Below are positions 5,352 to 13,151 of a DNA stretch of 64,000 nucleotides, one piece after another. The DNA is from a virus. The notes under the pieces were generated by a model that worked only from the letters and a program-made list of their open reading frames with translations, was not told the origin of the DNA and ran no database searches. The translations under genes were made by a program, and so were the position numbers. The first letter of the stretch is position 1. Each line of letters starts with the position of its first letter. The stretch spans positions 1 through 64,000 of IMG/VR virus record IMGVR_UViG_3300036945_001096, one strand, 5' to 3'.

Positions 5352-5752
5352 TAAAAGTATCTAATATAATTATAAATTGCGCAATAGCTTATATAGGTTT
5401 TCTTTTTGGTTGTGCATATAACTATGATAAAGTTGAAAGTATCCAAACACCTTGCAATGTTAAAATACACACAGAAGTAATAAACACACATAAAGAAGAT
5501 AAACATGATGAGCTAGACTTATCTATGTGGAAGATGATTGAATACGATCATCGAAACTTTTACTTTACTGACAACCCAACACCAAATCACTTCGAGGAAC
5601 AGATGAATTATATTTGGAATGAGAGAGGTTGTTATGCATTTCTTCCAGGAGAATTTACATTTGAAGAGATATATCAACTAGTAATGCGTACACCATATAA
5701 GGAAGAACTATCAGATCTTGAAAAATTCAGCGGAATAATCGAAAATATTTAA
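5348..5752 (+). CDS. membrane-anchored hypothetical protein
   Basis: 134 residues. One hydrophobic N-terminal segment (about residues 5-24) ends in GCAYN and could be a signal anchor; the cysteine also suggests, weakly, a lipoprotein-type site. The rest is acidic and soluble. Coupled to the previous gene by a 4-nt overlap and followed 1 nt later by the next start. Confidence 0.6.
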   Translation: MIKVSNIIINCAIAYIGFLFGCAYNYDKVESIQTPCNVKIHTEVINTHKEDKHDELDLSMWKMIEYDHRNFYFTDNPTPNHFEEQMNYIWNERGCYAFLPGEFTFEEIYQLVMRTPYKEELSDLEKFSGIIENI

Positions 5753-5753
5753 T

Positions 5754-5951
5754 ATGAACAATAAGCCACTAAAAAACATCAATCGTATCGACATCTCACT
5801 AACCAACCAGCATGGCTGGCAGGTTCGCTCACATATTGGAGGACAGGACCGCTCAAAGTGGTTCGGTGACAATCAACATGGTGGTACAGCATTTGCTTTG
5901 CAAAATGCAATTACGTATCGTAATGTAATGATGGACGTACTTACGAAGTAA
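5754..5951 (+). CDS. hypothetical protein (65 aa)
   Basis: Small protein with HGWQVRSHIGGQDRSKWFG in its centre. The layout (short beta strands, Gly/Trp) hints at a compact beta fold. No family recognised. Confidence 0.55.
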   Translation: MNNKPLKNINRIDISLTNQHGWQVRSHIGGQDRSKWFGDNQHGGTAFALQNAITYRNVMMDVLTK

Positions 5952-5992
5952 ATATCAAGTTTGCTTAAGATACGCTAACAACATAAGTATCA

Positions 5993-6008
5993 GGAACTAA
6001 AATATAAT
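5993..6008 (+). promoter_or_regulatory. early-type promoter GGAAC-N5-TATAAT
   Basis: Best match to the consensus: GGAAC 5993-5997 and TATAAT 6003-6008. The ATG at 6049 gives a ~35-nt leader. Confidence 0.75.
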
Positions 6009-6048
6009 TTTGTCGCCAATAACGGCACTAAACAACAAACCAAAACAT

Positions 6049-6363
6049 ATGAGTACTGAAACTAAGGCCAAGTTTACGGCCGTCATGGTAAATGAAAAGA
6101 CTAAGGACGCTCTTAAGGTCCTTCGTGATGAGACTAAGCTCTCTGAGAAGGAACTTATGGAGATTATTCTCGATAAGGCGTTGCTTGCTAAGGATGAAAT
6201 CCTTGCTGAAGCTGCTGCGATTAATGAGCAGTATGAAGCTGAGAAGGCTGCTAAGAAGAAGGAGCGTTACGAGGCTCTTAAGCAGGCCCAGAAAGAGGTT
6301 CGGGCTGCTGCTCGGATTGCCGTCAAGGATAAGCAGGTAGCTGCTCAGCCTATTGAAGGCTAA
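6049..6363 (+). CDS. RHH-like small DNA-binding candidate with charged coiled coil, copy 1
   Basis: 104 residues. The first ~45 (AKFTAVMVNEKTKDALKVL, then a second helix) look like a strand-helix-helix unit of ribbon-helix-helix type; the rest is a Lys/Glu/Ala-rich coiled coil. The codons are unusually regular and GC-richer, suggesting high expression. A paralogue with the same architecture lies at 15682 beside a palindrome cluster. A strong terminator follows. An in-frame TTG at 6010 precedes the expected transcription start and was rejected. DNA binding is inference. Confidence 0.7.
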   Translation: MSTETKAKFTAVMVNEKTKDALKVLRDETKLSEKELMEIILDKALLAKDEILAEAAAINEQYEAEKAAKKKERYEALKQAQKEVRAAARIAVKDKQVAAQPIEG

Positions 6364-6368
6364 CCTAC

Positions 6369-6395
6369 AAAGGAGTTATTAACTCCTTTTTTTAT
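6369..6395 (+). terminator. rho-independent terminator
   Basis: AAAGGAGTT-ATT-AACTCCTTT followed by a run of T, directly after the coiled-coil gene. Confidence 0.9.
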
Positions 6396-6442
6396 TTTCG
6401 TTGCTTAGGTAACGTGGTGGAGGTATTCATCAGAATACCCAT

Positions 6443-6485
6443 ACATAGTGTCTAAAGAGGTTTCTTTAGACACTATGTTAATTTT
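6443..6485 (+). terminator. 14-bp hairpin, possible second terminator
   Basis: Perfect 14-bp stem (6443-6456/6465-6478) with an 8-nt loop and TTAATTTT after it. A smaller GGTATT/AATACC hairpin precedes it. Confidence 0.6.
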
Positions 6486-6605
6486 ATGAATAGTAAACTT
6501 AAAATCGTAGAGTTGATCAAATCAATTCGCAAACCTATGCCCAAGCCTACATTTAAGTTTATATCTAAAAAGTTATATAAACGTAAGCAAAGGGAACAAA
6601 CTTAA
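6486..6605 (+). CDS. very small basic protein (39 aa)
   Basis: ATG 6486 to TAA 6605. Strongly basic (about 11 Lys/Arg in 39), with a C-terminal KKLYKRKQRE. The next promoter (6593) overlaps its end. Short, so existence is uncertain; an RNA- or DNA-binding peptide is only a guess. Confidence 0.4.
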   Translation: MNSKLKIVELIKSIRKPMPKPTFKFISKKLYKRKQREQT

Positions 6606-6608
6606 AAT
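6593..6608 (+). promoter_or_regulatory. early-type promoter GGAAC-N5-TAAAAT
   Basis: GGAAC 6593-6597, TAAAAT 6603-6608; ATG at 6628. Confidence 0.65.
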
Positions 6609-6627
6609 ATAATTGCACCCAAACATT

Positions 6628-6942
6628 ATGAATACTATTATTAACTCATTCATCGAAAACGTTACTAACGAGATTGTAGATCGTGTAGTTGCTAAGATCA
6701 ATACTACGCTAGAGGATAAGATTCATGAGGCAGTTAAGCTTCATTTGCAGAATAACGGCACAAATAACAGTGCAGCTGTTAAGGATGAGGTTTTAAAGCT
6801 CATCAAAGAAGATAGAGATATCTCTGATGCTATTGTAGAAGCAGTATCGGATAGTGATGAGTTTGTTTGTGAGTCTGATCTTGATAATCGAATTTGTGAT
6901 TACGTCGAGAACATGAGCTTTGAAGTTCGAGTTAGCGGTTAA
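6628..6942 (+). CDS. hypothetical helical acidic protein (104 aa)
   Basis: Predicted mostly alpha-helical (IVDRVVAKINTTLEDKIHEAV), acidic at the C-terminus. The ATG at 6628 was preferred to TTG 6613, which would lie at the transcription start. The next gene starts 1 nt after its stop. No family recognised. Confidence 0.6.
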   Translation: MNTIINSFIENVTNEIVDRVVAKINTTLEDKIHEAVKLHLQNNGTNNSAAVKDEVLKLIKEDRDISDAIVEAVSDSDEFVCESDLDNRICDYVENMSFEVRVSG

Positions 6943-6943
6943 T

Positions 6944-7258
6944 ATGTATAGTAATGCGCTAGAACATTCATTGATGGCTTCCCTAGCAATGCATGCATTG
7001 CTAGGGAAGCTTGATGAATTTAGTTTACAAGAAATAGAAGACTATATCTTTAATAAACTACCTGATTCACATAAAGACGTCATCCCTCGCGAAATAGTTA
7101 CGAAAAATCATCAAATGTTAATAGATGTGGGTATTACTCATAATGTTTTTACTACTACAAATAATGGTAAGTATAAGCTAACTGAGCATGGTAAAGATTT
7201 AGCAGCTAGATTTATTATTGATACTGGTTCTCTATATACTGACCCTACTCAGAACTAA
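6944..7258 (+). CDS. putative winged-helix-like small protein
   Basis: 104 residues. The pattern of helices followed by 'NVFTTTNNGKYKLTEHGKDLAARF' (strand-turn-strand then helix) resembles the wing and last helix of winged-HTH regulators. A start upstream in the previous gene was rejected in favour of ATG 6944 right after the TAA. Weak inference. Confidence 0.5.
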   Translation: MYSNALEHSLMASLAMHALLGKLDEFSLQEIEDYIFNKLPDSHKDVIPREIVTKNHQMLIDVGITHNVFTTTNNGKYKLTEHGKDLAARFIIDTGSLYTDPTQN

Positions 7259-7266
7259 AATAATAT
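7251..7266 (+). promoter_or_regulatory. early-type promoter variant AGAAC-N5-TAATAT
   Basis: AGAAC 7251-7255 and TAATAT 7261-7266 overlap the previous stop codon. ATG at 7272 after 5 nt, predicted leaderless. Confidence 0.5.
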
Positions 7267-7271
7267 AATAT

Positions 7272-7523
7272 ATGGATACGAAATATACAATCCAAGATCT
7301 TATTGAAACAGCAGCCACTTTACGATTTTTGCGGTCAGATCTCACAGACATGATGAACGATCTGTGTGAGGAATGGATTGATGAGGTAAAAGATCTCGTC
7401 AAACGAGCTCGTGCTAAAGAAAGTATTCCTCAAGCAGAGATTGATAATATGGTAGAGTGGCACAATGATATCTGCAAAGAAGAAGCATACCCTTCAATGC
7501 TTCCTATAAACAACAACAACTAA
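7272..7523 (+). CDS. hypothetical helical protein (83 aa)
   Basis: Predicted all-alpha and acidic (LIETAATLRFLRSDLTDMM). Start at the predicted +1 of the promoter at 7251-7266. The next gene begins 5 nt downstream, probably the same operon. Confidence 0.6.
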   Translation: MDTKYTIQDLIETAATLRFLRSDLTDMMNDLCEEWIDEVKDLVKRARAKESIPQAEIDNMVEWHNDICKEEAYPSMLPINNNN

Positions 7524-7528
7524 AGCAA

Positions 7529-7750
7529 ATGAATACCGAAAATCGCAAGACTAATGTAGAGATGATTACTGATATGATGGAGTTCTCCAACAATGGTCCG
7601 CTTATGCAAGCATTCATTATTGAAGCCATTTACAACTATTCCTCACAAGTAGTCAAGGCCGGCCCTGAGGTATTCAATAATGGACTAATCGACGGTAATT
7701 GTTGGATTGCTTGTGCAGAAGAAGCGGTTAAGAAGATTAACAATCGCTAA
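7529..7750 (+). CDS. hypothetical protein (73 aa)
   Basis: Helical small protein with a hydrophobic centre (PLMQAFIIEAIYNYSSQVV). A pattern of this type occurs in short T4-like early proteins, but no family can be named. Confidence 0.6.
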   Translation: MNTENRKTNVEMITDMMEFSNNGPLMQAFIIEAIYNYSSQVVKAGPEVFNNGLIDGNCWIACAEEAVKKINNR

Positions 7751-7766
7751 GGAACAAATAGATAAT
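7751..7766 (+). promoter_or_regulatory. early-type promoter GGAAC-N5-GATAAT
   Basis: GGAAC 7751-7755 immediately after a stop codon, GATAAT 7761-7766; ATG at 7795. Confidence 0.6.
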
Positions 7767-7794
7767 ATCGTTTGTACTAACATTAAACATCTTT

Positions 7795-8139
7795 ATGAAT
7801 TCTACATATAAATATGTCTGGGTTAATGATAAGCAGGCAGAAGTATTGAATGAGTACTTTATGCTTTCTAGTGATGATGATAATGCCTTTTATGACGGTT
7901 GTGAGCTTTTACTAGATTACGAATACAGTATCGAAGATACTTCTTTTGGTCATGAGTTCGGTAATGAAGAGTCGTATAGTGTAGAGATCGGAAACGTCTA
8001 TGCAGTTATAGATGAAGAAAAGGTACATATCGACGACCTCTTTGATCTCACACCTGACCAACTGGATAAACTCCAAGATCATGCCTTTAAGGAGGCTGAA
8101 GACAGTTTTGAAGAATCCGATTACGAAGATGAAGAATAA
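7795..8139 (+). CDS. hypothetical very acidic protein (114 aa)
   Basis: Rich in Asp/Glu throughout, with a C-terminal EESDYEDEE tail. Could mimic nucleic-acid charge, as some phage inhibitors do; this is speculation. Overlaps the next gene by 11 nt. Confidence 0.65.
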   Translation: MNSTYKYVWVNDKQAEVLNEYFMLSSDDDNAFYDGCELLLDYEYSIEDTSFGHEFGNEESYSVEIGNVYAVIDEEKVHIDDLFDLTPDQLDKLQDHAFKEAEDSFEESDYEDEE

Positions 8140-8299
8140 TACTACCGAAGCTATATATAACGTTCTGTTAAGTGCAGCATTTGAAGAGTGGAATGAAGAG
8201 GTATTTATTCCACATGTGGAAGGTGAAGAGAATTGTAAAAGCAAAGAGGGTATAGTAAAAGATTTAGAGGAGATGCTAAAAACATATGAGGTATTATAA
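8129..8299 (+). CDS. hypothetical acidic protein (56 aa)
   Basis: MKNNTTEAIY start chosen at ATG 8129; longer in-frame starts lie deep inside the previous gene. Helical, acidic. Overlaps both neighbours, so translation is probably coupled. Confidence 0.5.
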   Translation: MKNNTTEAIYNVLLSAAFEEWNEEVFIPHVEGEENCKSKEGIVKDLEEMLKTYEVL

Positions 8300-8504
8300 G
8301 TGGGTTTACATAGCAACAGCAATTAATCTAATGGGTTCATCGCTAGCCTTAGTACTATCTATTAGTGCTAAAGATTGGTCAACCGCTACTTGGAGTGCAA
8401 ATGCGTGGATATATACGTTTTTGCTAAGAGTAGTTATCCGAAGATTGAATAATAATACATATAAAGAAGACGATGAAACTGACGATCAGGGAACAAACAA
8501 ATAA
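8286..8504 (+). CDS. small membrane protein (72 aa), two TM segments
   Basis: Hydrophobic segments at about residues 5-26 and 37-50, separated by a polar loop, then a basic stretch (RVVIRRLNNN) and a hydrophilic tail. Overlaps the previous gene by 14 nt. Confidence 0.6.
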   Translation: MRYYKWVYIATAINLMGSSLALVLSISAKDWSTATWSANAWIYTFLLRVVIRRLNNNTYKEDDETDDQGTNK

Positions 8505-8505
8505 T
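8490..8505 (+). promoter_or_regulatory. weak early-type promoter GGAAC-N5-AATAAT
   Basis: GGAAC 8490-8494 with AATAAT 8500-8505 in the end of the membrane-protein gene; ATG 8518 follows. Confidence 0.4.
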
Positions 8506-8517
8506 GTTAAGGTAAAC

Positions 8518-8892
8518 ATGAAACAAACAAACGTAAAGCTCATTGAGCTCACAACAGACGATCTGTTTAAGTCGCTTCGATCATATCAAATGGATTTGAT
8601 TACTGACATTGTGATCTGTTATAAGGAGAACAATAAAAAGCTTACACCAGCATGTGTTGCAAAACTTATGATGGCTGTTAGTAATGGGTTTAGCTCAACT
8701 GGTTTTCAAGATCTCTTGGATGAGTATCCTGTACCGTTTGTTATTGCTAACACTCGCGATGAACTAATCGAGGAACTTTATTACAATCCTTCGTTGTTCA
8801 TCGATCCTTCTATTCTAGATAGTGATGAACCTTTTCTTGTAAAAGTTGATGATACGTTTCTCGATCAAAACCGCATACTAAATAGCATCTAA
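8518..8892 (+). CDS. hypothetical protein (124 aa)
   Basis: Acidic soluble protein. ATG 8518 preferred over 8473 because of the promoter at 8490-8505. No motif recognised. The next start follows 1 nt after its stop. Confidence 0.6.
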   Translation: MKQTNVKLIELTTDDLFKSLRSYQMDLITDIVICYKENNKKLTPACVAKLMMAVSNGFSSTGFQDLLDEYPVPFVIANTRDELIEELYYNPSLFIDPSILDSDEPFLVKVDDTFLDQNRILNSI

Positions 8893-8893
8893 T

Positions 8894-9277
8894 ATGTCAC
8901 TACTTAAGCCTACTTACAATCTTCACAGTAACCTTGGTATTCAGGTTACTGCTCATCGCAAGCCTTCAATCAATGAAGGAGCAACTATTTGTTATGCAAA
9001 AGATCGCCATGCTGGTACTGTAGTTGCTTACGATCACATTCGCAAGATCGTAACAGTTCAGCAAGATAAAGCTACTCGTATCGATAATAACGGTATGAGT
9101 GATAGTCAAGATTACAAGTATGAGACTAATGAGAATGGTAACCTCTATCATTTCAAGTTTAAAAATGGTAAGTGGATTGAAGTGATGAAGAGTGATAAAG
9201 GTCGCTGGAAACAGATGCGATCCTCAAATGGTATCATTATCGGTGAACGCGATGAGTTCTACGACTTTACTTTTTAA
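8894..9277 (+). CDS. hypothetical beta-rich protein (127 aa)
   Basis: Alternating hydrophobic pattern with repeated 'GTVVAYD / KIVTVQQD / YHFKFKNGKWIEV' strands suggests an SH3-like or small beta-barrel fold. Function unknown. Confidence 0.6.
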   Translation: MSLLKPTYNLHSNLGIQVTAHRKPSINEGATICYAKDRHAGTVVAYDHIRKIVTVQQDKATRIDNNGMSDSQDYKYETNENGNLYHFKFKNGKWIEVMKSDKGRWKQMRSSNGIIIGERDEFYDFTF

Positions 9278-9282
9278 CAAAT

Positions 9283-9696
9283 ATGCATCTGAAAATCAAT
9301 AATCCAGAACTTGCTAAGAAAGAGCTTGAAGAGATTCCTAAGAGGGTTAAAATTATCAAGGCTGCTCTTGAAGGTAAGGCTATTCAATATAGTACTATTA
9401 CCGAGGATAAGTGGCATGATACTGATGAACCTATCTGGGCTTGGGATACTGATGAGTATCGAGTAAAGCCTGAACCTTTATATCGTCCGTTTACGAATAC
9501 TGAGCTATGCAAGTATCTCGATTGCTATATTTTTGACGGTAAAAATAAGAGCAGCAAGTTTGTTGTATTTTCGATTAGTAAAAATTGGATAACACTACGA
9601 CTAACAGGTGATATTGTTAAATATCATGTAACAAGAGAAACTCTACTCGAAGACTATACATTTTCTAATGGTACTAAATGTGGTGTAAAGCTATAA
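9283..9696 (+). CDS. hypothetical protein with 'YRVKPEP' phage domain
   Basis: 137 residues. The first ~65 include ALEGKAIQY ... WHDTDEPIWAWD ... YRVKPEP, a short domain found in many phages (recalled pattern: 'aaxxGkxxQyr ... W ... YRiKPe'), uncharacterised in function. The remaining ~70 residues may be a separate unit. Confidence 0.65.
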   Translation: MHLKINNPELAKKELEEIPKRVKIIKAALEGKAIQYSTITEDKWHDTDEPIWAWDTDEYRVKPEPLYRPFTNTELCKYLDCYIFDGKNKSSKFVVFSISKNWITLRLTGDIVKYHVTRETLLEDYTFSNGTKCGVKL

Positions 9697-9707
9697 ATGC
9701 AGCCTTA

Positions 9708-9723
9708 GGAACTAACACATAAT
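9708..9723 (+). promoter_or_regulatory. early-type promoter GGAAC-N5-CATAAT
   Basis: GGAAC 9708-9712, CATAAT 9718-9723; ATG at 9744. Preceded by the upstream extension AGCCTTA seen at several sites. Confidence 0.65.
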
Positions 9724-9743
9724 TTAGGGGAAGCAACAAACAT

Positions 9744-9977
9744 ATGAAACTTGTATCTATCCAAACCCTAAAAGTAATCGAATACGTTGTTGAGCATCCT
9801 GAGTATGGTGAGCTCATTCTTAAGGACTTCTACGCGGCTGATAAGGATAAGATAGTTGATAGCCGGCTCTATACTCAGCACGGAGACGAGATTACATCAG
9901 AATCTCCAATTGCTAACCCTGTTGCACTCCTTGAAGAGATTCAAGAGTTTGTCGGTGTTAATACCAATACTAAGTAA
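9744..9977 (+). CDS. hypothetical protein (77 aa)
   Basis: Small alpha/beta protein, no recognised motif. The next gene's ATG follows 1 nt after its stop. Confidence 0.6.
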   Translation: MKLVSIQTLKVIEYVVEHPEYGELILKDFYAADKDKIVDSRLYTQHGDEITSESPIANPVALLEEIQEFVGVNTNTK

Positions 9978-9978
9978 T

Positions 9979-10170
9979 ATGAGCACTGATGTAGATCTTA
10001 TCGCGGCTTGTAAAGCTGTTAATCTTGATAAGCGTGCGAAAGCTATAACTAGTAAGCCGCTTTCGTCTCAAGGCGTAGCTGCTATTAAAGCTGCACTAAT
10101 GAGTAATGATCCTGATGAGCGTACTGCTGCTCGTGCTGTATGGAGAGCAATTAAAGCCAACTATAACTAG
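9979..10170 (+). CDS. hypothetical protein (63 aa)
   Basis: Alanine-rich and helical (ALMSNDPDERTAARAVWRAIKANYN). ATG 9979 chosen over in-frame starts inside the previous gene. Followed by an 18-bp-stem terminator, so it ends the operon. Confidence 0.55.
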   Translation: MSTDVDLIAACKAVNLDKRAKAITSKPLSSQGVAAIKAALMSNDPDERTAARAVWRAIKANYN

Positions 10171-10185
10171 CAAATAAAACAGATT

Positions 10186-10232
10186 AAACCTTATTGGTTT
10201 ATAAATAATATAAACCAATAAGGTTTCTTATT
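10186..10232 (+). terminator. long hairpin terminator
   Basis: Perfect 18-bp stem (10186-10203/10209-10226) then CTTATT. Symmetrical enough to work in either direction. Confidence 0.7.
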
Positions 10233-10240
10233 GTCTATAT

Positions 10241-10672
10241 ATGGCTAAATATCTTGTAATAAACAAAAATGGTGGTGATTACTTCTTCTATTTTAGTGAT
10301 ATACACACTAATGATATAGAAGAAGCTTACAACGTAGTATATAATAATACTTTGAATAATTCAGCAGAACACCTTGCTGATGCATTATATGACGAACAAC
10401 CAAACGATTTTGAAGATATGGATACTGCTACAGATGTAGCTTACGATATGATTAAAAATCAATGGGCAGACCCATCAATGGTTGGTGTGAAAGGAGACTA
10501 TGTTGTTTGTATCGACAAATATAAAGATTATGGGTTATTAATATTAAATAATAAAAACGAACTCTGGAATCAATTACAGAGAGTAGAGTTACTAAATGAT
10601 CTTGATTACAAAATTAGCAATCATACTGTGGATATAGTCTTAGATAACATAAGAAAGTATCACGACGTATGA
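10241..10672 (+). CDS. hypothetical acidic protein (143 aa)
   Basis: Acidic alpha/beta protein. Its last ~20 residues (ISNHTVDIVLDN) resemble the end of the protein at 12521 (ITNHVMDIILDN), hinting at distant relatedness of these small proteins. Function unknown. Confidence 0.6.
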   Translation: MAKYLVINKNGGDYFFYFSDIHTNDIEEAYNVVYNNTLNNSAEHLADALYDEQPNDFEDMDTATDVAYDMIKNQWADPSMVGVKGDYVVCIDKYKDYGLLILNNKNELWNQLQRVELLNDLDYKISNHTVDIVLDNIRKYHDV

Positions 10673-10674
10673 TA

Positions 10675-10809
10675 ATGTTAGCAATATATGCCAATAGTGG
10701 GTACGATAAGATGCATATCTTTAATGATGATGTAAAAGGTGTGTCTGATGAGCAGATACTAAAATGTATCGCAGACTCTTTAATAACTACTAAAGATGAA
10801 AATATTTGA
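10675..10809 (+). CDS. very small hypothetical protein (44 aa)
   Basis: ATG 10675 to TGA 10809 fills the gap between two genes and overlaps the next by 14 nt. Codon use matches the neighbours. No motif. Confidence 0.45.
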   Translation: MLAIYANSGYDKMHIFNDDVKGVSDEQILKCIADSLITTKDENI

Positions 10810-11221
10810 AATTGTATGCCAGTTTGATGCAGAAAATTATAATGAGTTTAATATCATAACTCTACATCCAAGTTTAGGTGTTGCAGGTATGAGTGTGCAA
10901 GAATGGCATGATTATATAGTTGCAGAGTTACCGTACCATTATAAACCTATTAATCCACATGAAGAAGATAATAATAAGCATTGGATGAAATATGAGTACG
11001 ATAATATACATCTGTATACTGTAAGGCAGGTAAACTATTTACATCCAGTTGATTTTGAAGGCATATTAATTTTTGGTATACTAGAAGTTAATCCATTATA
11101 TCAAGTATTAATTAGTTTAGAAAAAATAGGTGACTACAGGTTAATACGCAATATAATGGCTATTGTTGCTGAACACGTATTGGCTAACAGTAATGGTACT
11201 AGAGTTTACCAACCTGTTTAG
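10796..11221 (+). CDS. hypothetical protein (141 aa)
   Basis: Mixed alpha/beta with many aromatics (EWHDYIVAELPYHYK). No recognised family. The next promoter follows at 11242. Confidence 0.6.
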   Translation: MKIFEIVCQFDAENYNEFNIITLHPSLGVAGMSVQEWHDYIVAELPYHYKPINPHEEDNNKHWMKYEYDNIHLYTVRQVNYLHPVDFEGILIFGILEVNPLYQVLISLEKIGDYRLIRNIMAIVAEHVLANSNGTRVYQPV

Positions 11222-11241
11222 GAATGAAAAATACATCCTTA

Positions 11242-11257
11242 GGAACTAAGATATTAT
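11242..11257 (+). promoter_or_regulatory. early-type promoter GGAAC-N5-TATTAT
   Basis: GGAAC 11242-11246, TATTAT 11252-11257; ATG 11281. Confidence 0.65.
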
Positions 11258-11280
11258 TTTTGTGCTAACCCAAACACAAT

Positions 11281-11427
11281 ATGCTTATTAAAAATACCAA
11301 AACTAACAAATACTACGTCCAAGGTGAAGGATTTGTAGGCACTCGCGAGACTGCCTCAGTCCTAGAAGGGATGTTTGCACTGGCAGTAGCCATTAGTTAT
11401 CCTGATGTTGTAACTGAAGACCTTTAA
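11281..11427 (+). CDS. very small hypothetical protein (48 aa)
   Basis: ATG 11281 to TAA 11427, directly behind a promoter and 1 nt before the next gene, which supports it despite its size. N-terminal beta-like, C-terminal helical (ASVLEGMFALAVAI). Confidence 0.55.
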   Translation: MLIKNTKTNKYYVQGEGFVGTRETASVLEGMFALAVAISYPDVVTEDL

Positions 11428-11428
11428 T

Positions 11429-11617
11429 ATGACTACAGATGATCTTATGAAGCGTGTTAAACAACACGCTAAAGAATATAAGGCATATAAAAGTACTTCT
11501 AAGCACATCGATACAGCCTTAAATAAACTCTTTAAGGCTGGGTTTACTAAAGATGATAGCATAGTAGAAGCACTAGAAAAGGTCAAGAATTATATACCGT
11601 ACGACGACGTACATTAA
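11429..11617 (+). CDS. hypothetical basic helical protein (62 aa)
   Basis: Lysine-rich, helical. Operon partner of the preceding 48-aa gene; ends just before a strong terminator. Confidence 0.6.
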   Translation: MTTDDLMKRVKQHAKEYKAYKSTSKHIDTALNKLFKAGFTKDDSIVEALEKVKNYIPYDDVH

Positions 11618-11621
11618 AATT

Positions 11622-11657
11622 AAAAAAAGGCTTTATAAGTATATAAAGCCTTTTTTT
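11622..11657 (+). terminator. bidirectional terminator
   Basis: A7-GGCTTTATA / TATAAAGCC-T7 stem with a 4-nt loop; T-run on both strands. Confidence 0.9.
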
Positions 11658-11660
11658 ATG

Positions 11661-11668
11661 TATAAATA
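11661..11668 (+). promoter_or_regulatory. T4-type late promoter TATAAATA
   Basis: Perfect octamer, 5 nt before ATG 11674. Confidence 0.75.
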
Positions 11669-11673
11669 AATAT

Positions 11674-12129
11674 ATGTATTTGTTATGCTGTAATAATAAT
11701 GGTTTCTTTTTACAATCAAGATATGTAAAAGGTAATTCATTAGAAAATTCTGGGTTTACGTTGGAGTATGACTTTGATATGAATCAGATGTTCTCTGTAG
11801 AACTTAAGTATGCAGCTTTAGGTTACTTTAAAGGTTTACCTGCTTTGATATATGGTAGATATAGTAATTTTTATACGCTAATCTGGCTAAACTGTACACC
11901 TAAAGAAGCATATGAAAAGGCTTTAGCTTTAAAACTTATGGATCAGCAAACCATTCAGTTATTCTTAATGTGGAGAAATAGTATAATGGACCCAGTATTA
12001 GAAACCTTTAAAGAATTACCCTTTGTACGTATAATTAATCGCCAATCTAAGATAATTGAACATGCCACTGACGTTATAGTAGATTATTACGAACAAAAAA
12101 CAGGAGGTTTAATAGTAAAAAGTATATGA
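11674..12129 (+). CDS. hypothetical protein (151 aa), late promoter
   Basis: Unlike its early-type neighbours it sits behind a perfect TATAAATA with the ATG at +1, so it is probably a late gene. Aromatic-rich, no motif recognised. Overlaps the next gene by 4 nt (ATGA). Confidence 0.6.
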   Translation: MYLLCCNNNGFFLQSRYVKGNSLENSGFTLEYDFDMNQMFSVELKYAALGYFKGLPALIYGRYSNFYTLIWLNCTPKEAYEKALALKLMDQQTIQLFLMWRNSIMDPVLETFKELPFVRIINRQSKIIEHATDVIVDYYEQKTGGLIVKSI

Positions 12130-12524
12130 TTAAAGACGCTATATATTGCAGAGTGCGTATTGGAGAGTTTGACCGTGAACTCGAGGATATGCACAGTGAA
12201 AATCGCAATGATTTAAGACTACTAAACAGCCGCCCAGGCTTAGATGGTGTATATAACTATGTAGCTAATAGCATTCTTAAAAAAGAAGGATATATACCTA
12301 AAAATGTATCATTTTTGGTGGTTGATGATGGTGTTATTGAAATTACAAGAGAAATATATAATGATGTATATATTATTCCTGATACATCTAAGTACTATAA
12401 AATCATGAAAATGGTGAGTAGTAATACCGATTGGATTGATATATACGAACACATATTAAAGCTTATACATGATAGTAATAATACTGAGCTTATTGTATAT
12501 AGAGATGGAGAACGTATAAAATGA
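12126..12524 (+). CDS. hypothetical protein (132 aa), tandem paralogue 1
   Basis: Similar in layout to the next protein: both have a central 'P.[ND]V.[FW]L....D..[VI][FI]' strand pair, 'SKYYK' around residue 90 and a final 'LIVY[RK][DN]G'. Linked to both neighbours by 4-nt overlaps. Function unknown. Confidence 0.6.
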   Translation: MIKDAIYCRVRIGEFDRELEDMHSENRNDLRLLNSRPGLDGVYNYVANSILKKEGYIPKNVSFLVVDDGVIEITREIYNDVYIIPDTSKYYKIMKMVSSNTDWIDIYEHILKLIHDSNNTELIVYRDGERIK

Positions 12525-12931
12525 ATAACAAGGCTATAATATGTGTTATAAGAACAACTACAAGTCTTGAGCACTTTTTTAATACACGTCTAGATCAGCT
12601 AGAAAATAGACATACACCAGAAGAGATATCAGATGGTATCTTTCAATACTATATAGACAATCTACAAAGTAAAGGACAGTTCGACCCAGATGAAGTAGAT
12701 TGGTTGGCTTTTAAGAGTATAGATAACAATGTATTTATACTTACCTTTGATATTGTAGACTATGTTGTTATACTCGAAAGTTCAAAGTACTATAAATGGT
12801 TTAATAATATGTTTAGTAACGGTGTAATAATTACATATACAGAACAAGTAATTACTAATCATGTAATGGATATTATATTAGATAATCCAAATAAAAAACT
12901 AATTGTATATAAAAACGGGATACGCCAATAG
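12521..12931 (+). CDS. hypothetical protein (136 aa), tandem paralogue 2
   Basis: Diverged copy of the preceding protein (shared SKYYK and LIVYKNG ends). Last gene of a three-gene overlapping operon. Confidence 0.6.
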   Translation: MNNKAIICVIRTTTSLEHFFNTRLDQLENRHTPEEISDGIFQYYIDNLQSKGQFDPDEVDWLAFKSIDNNVFILTFDIVDYVVILESSKYYKWFNNMFSNGVIITYTEQVITNHVMDIILDNPNKKLIVYKNGIRQ

Positions 12932-12940
12932 TAAGCCCCG

Positions 12941-12956
12941 GGAACCAATATAATAT
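12941..12956 (+). promoter_or_regulatory. early-type promoter GGAAC-N5-TAATAT
   Basis: GGAAC 12941-12945, TAATAT 12951-12956; ATG 12963 after 6 nt, predicted leaderless. Confidence 0.7.
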
Positions 12957-12962
12957 ATTGGT

Positions 12963-13145
12963 ATGACTCAAAAAGAAAAACAAGAAACCTATATTGAGTG
13001 CGCAAAGGATAACTTAAGCGAAGCGCTACATAATGTAGACACTATTGAACAGCTTAAAGAGTTTGTAAAATCTGTCAATGAAGCTTTTGATAAAGCTCAG
13101 GATCGAGAGTATCTTGAAGCACTTTTCAAAGACGAAGAAGAGTAA
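12963..13145 (+). CDS. hypothetical acidic helical protein (60 aa)
   Basis: All-helical, Glu-rich. Start fixed by the promoter whose predicted +1 coincides with the ATG. Confidence 0.6.
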   Translation: MTQKEKQETYIECAKDNLSEALHNVDTIEQLKEFVKSVNEAFDKAQDREYLEALFKDEEE

Positions 13146-13151
13146 GCAAAG

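Noticed and set aside
7912-8322. Minus-strand 136-residue hydrophobic frame
   Set aside because: It is the complement of three overlapping plus-strand genes with acidic codons, which produce false hydrophobic frames.
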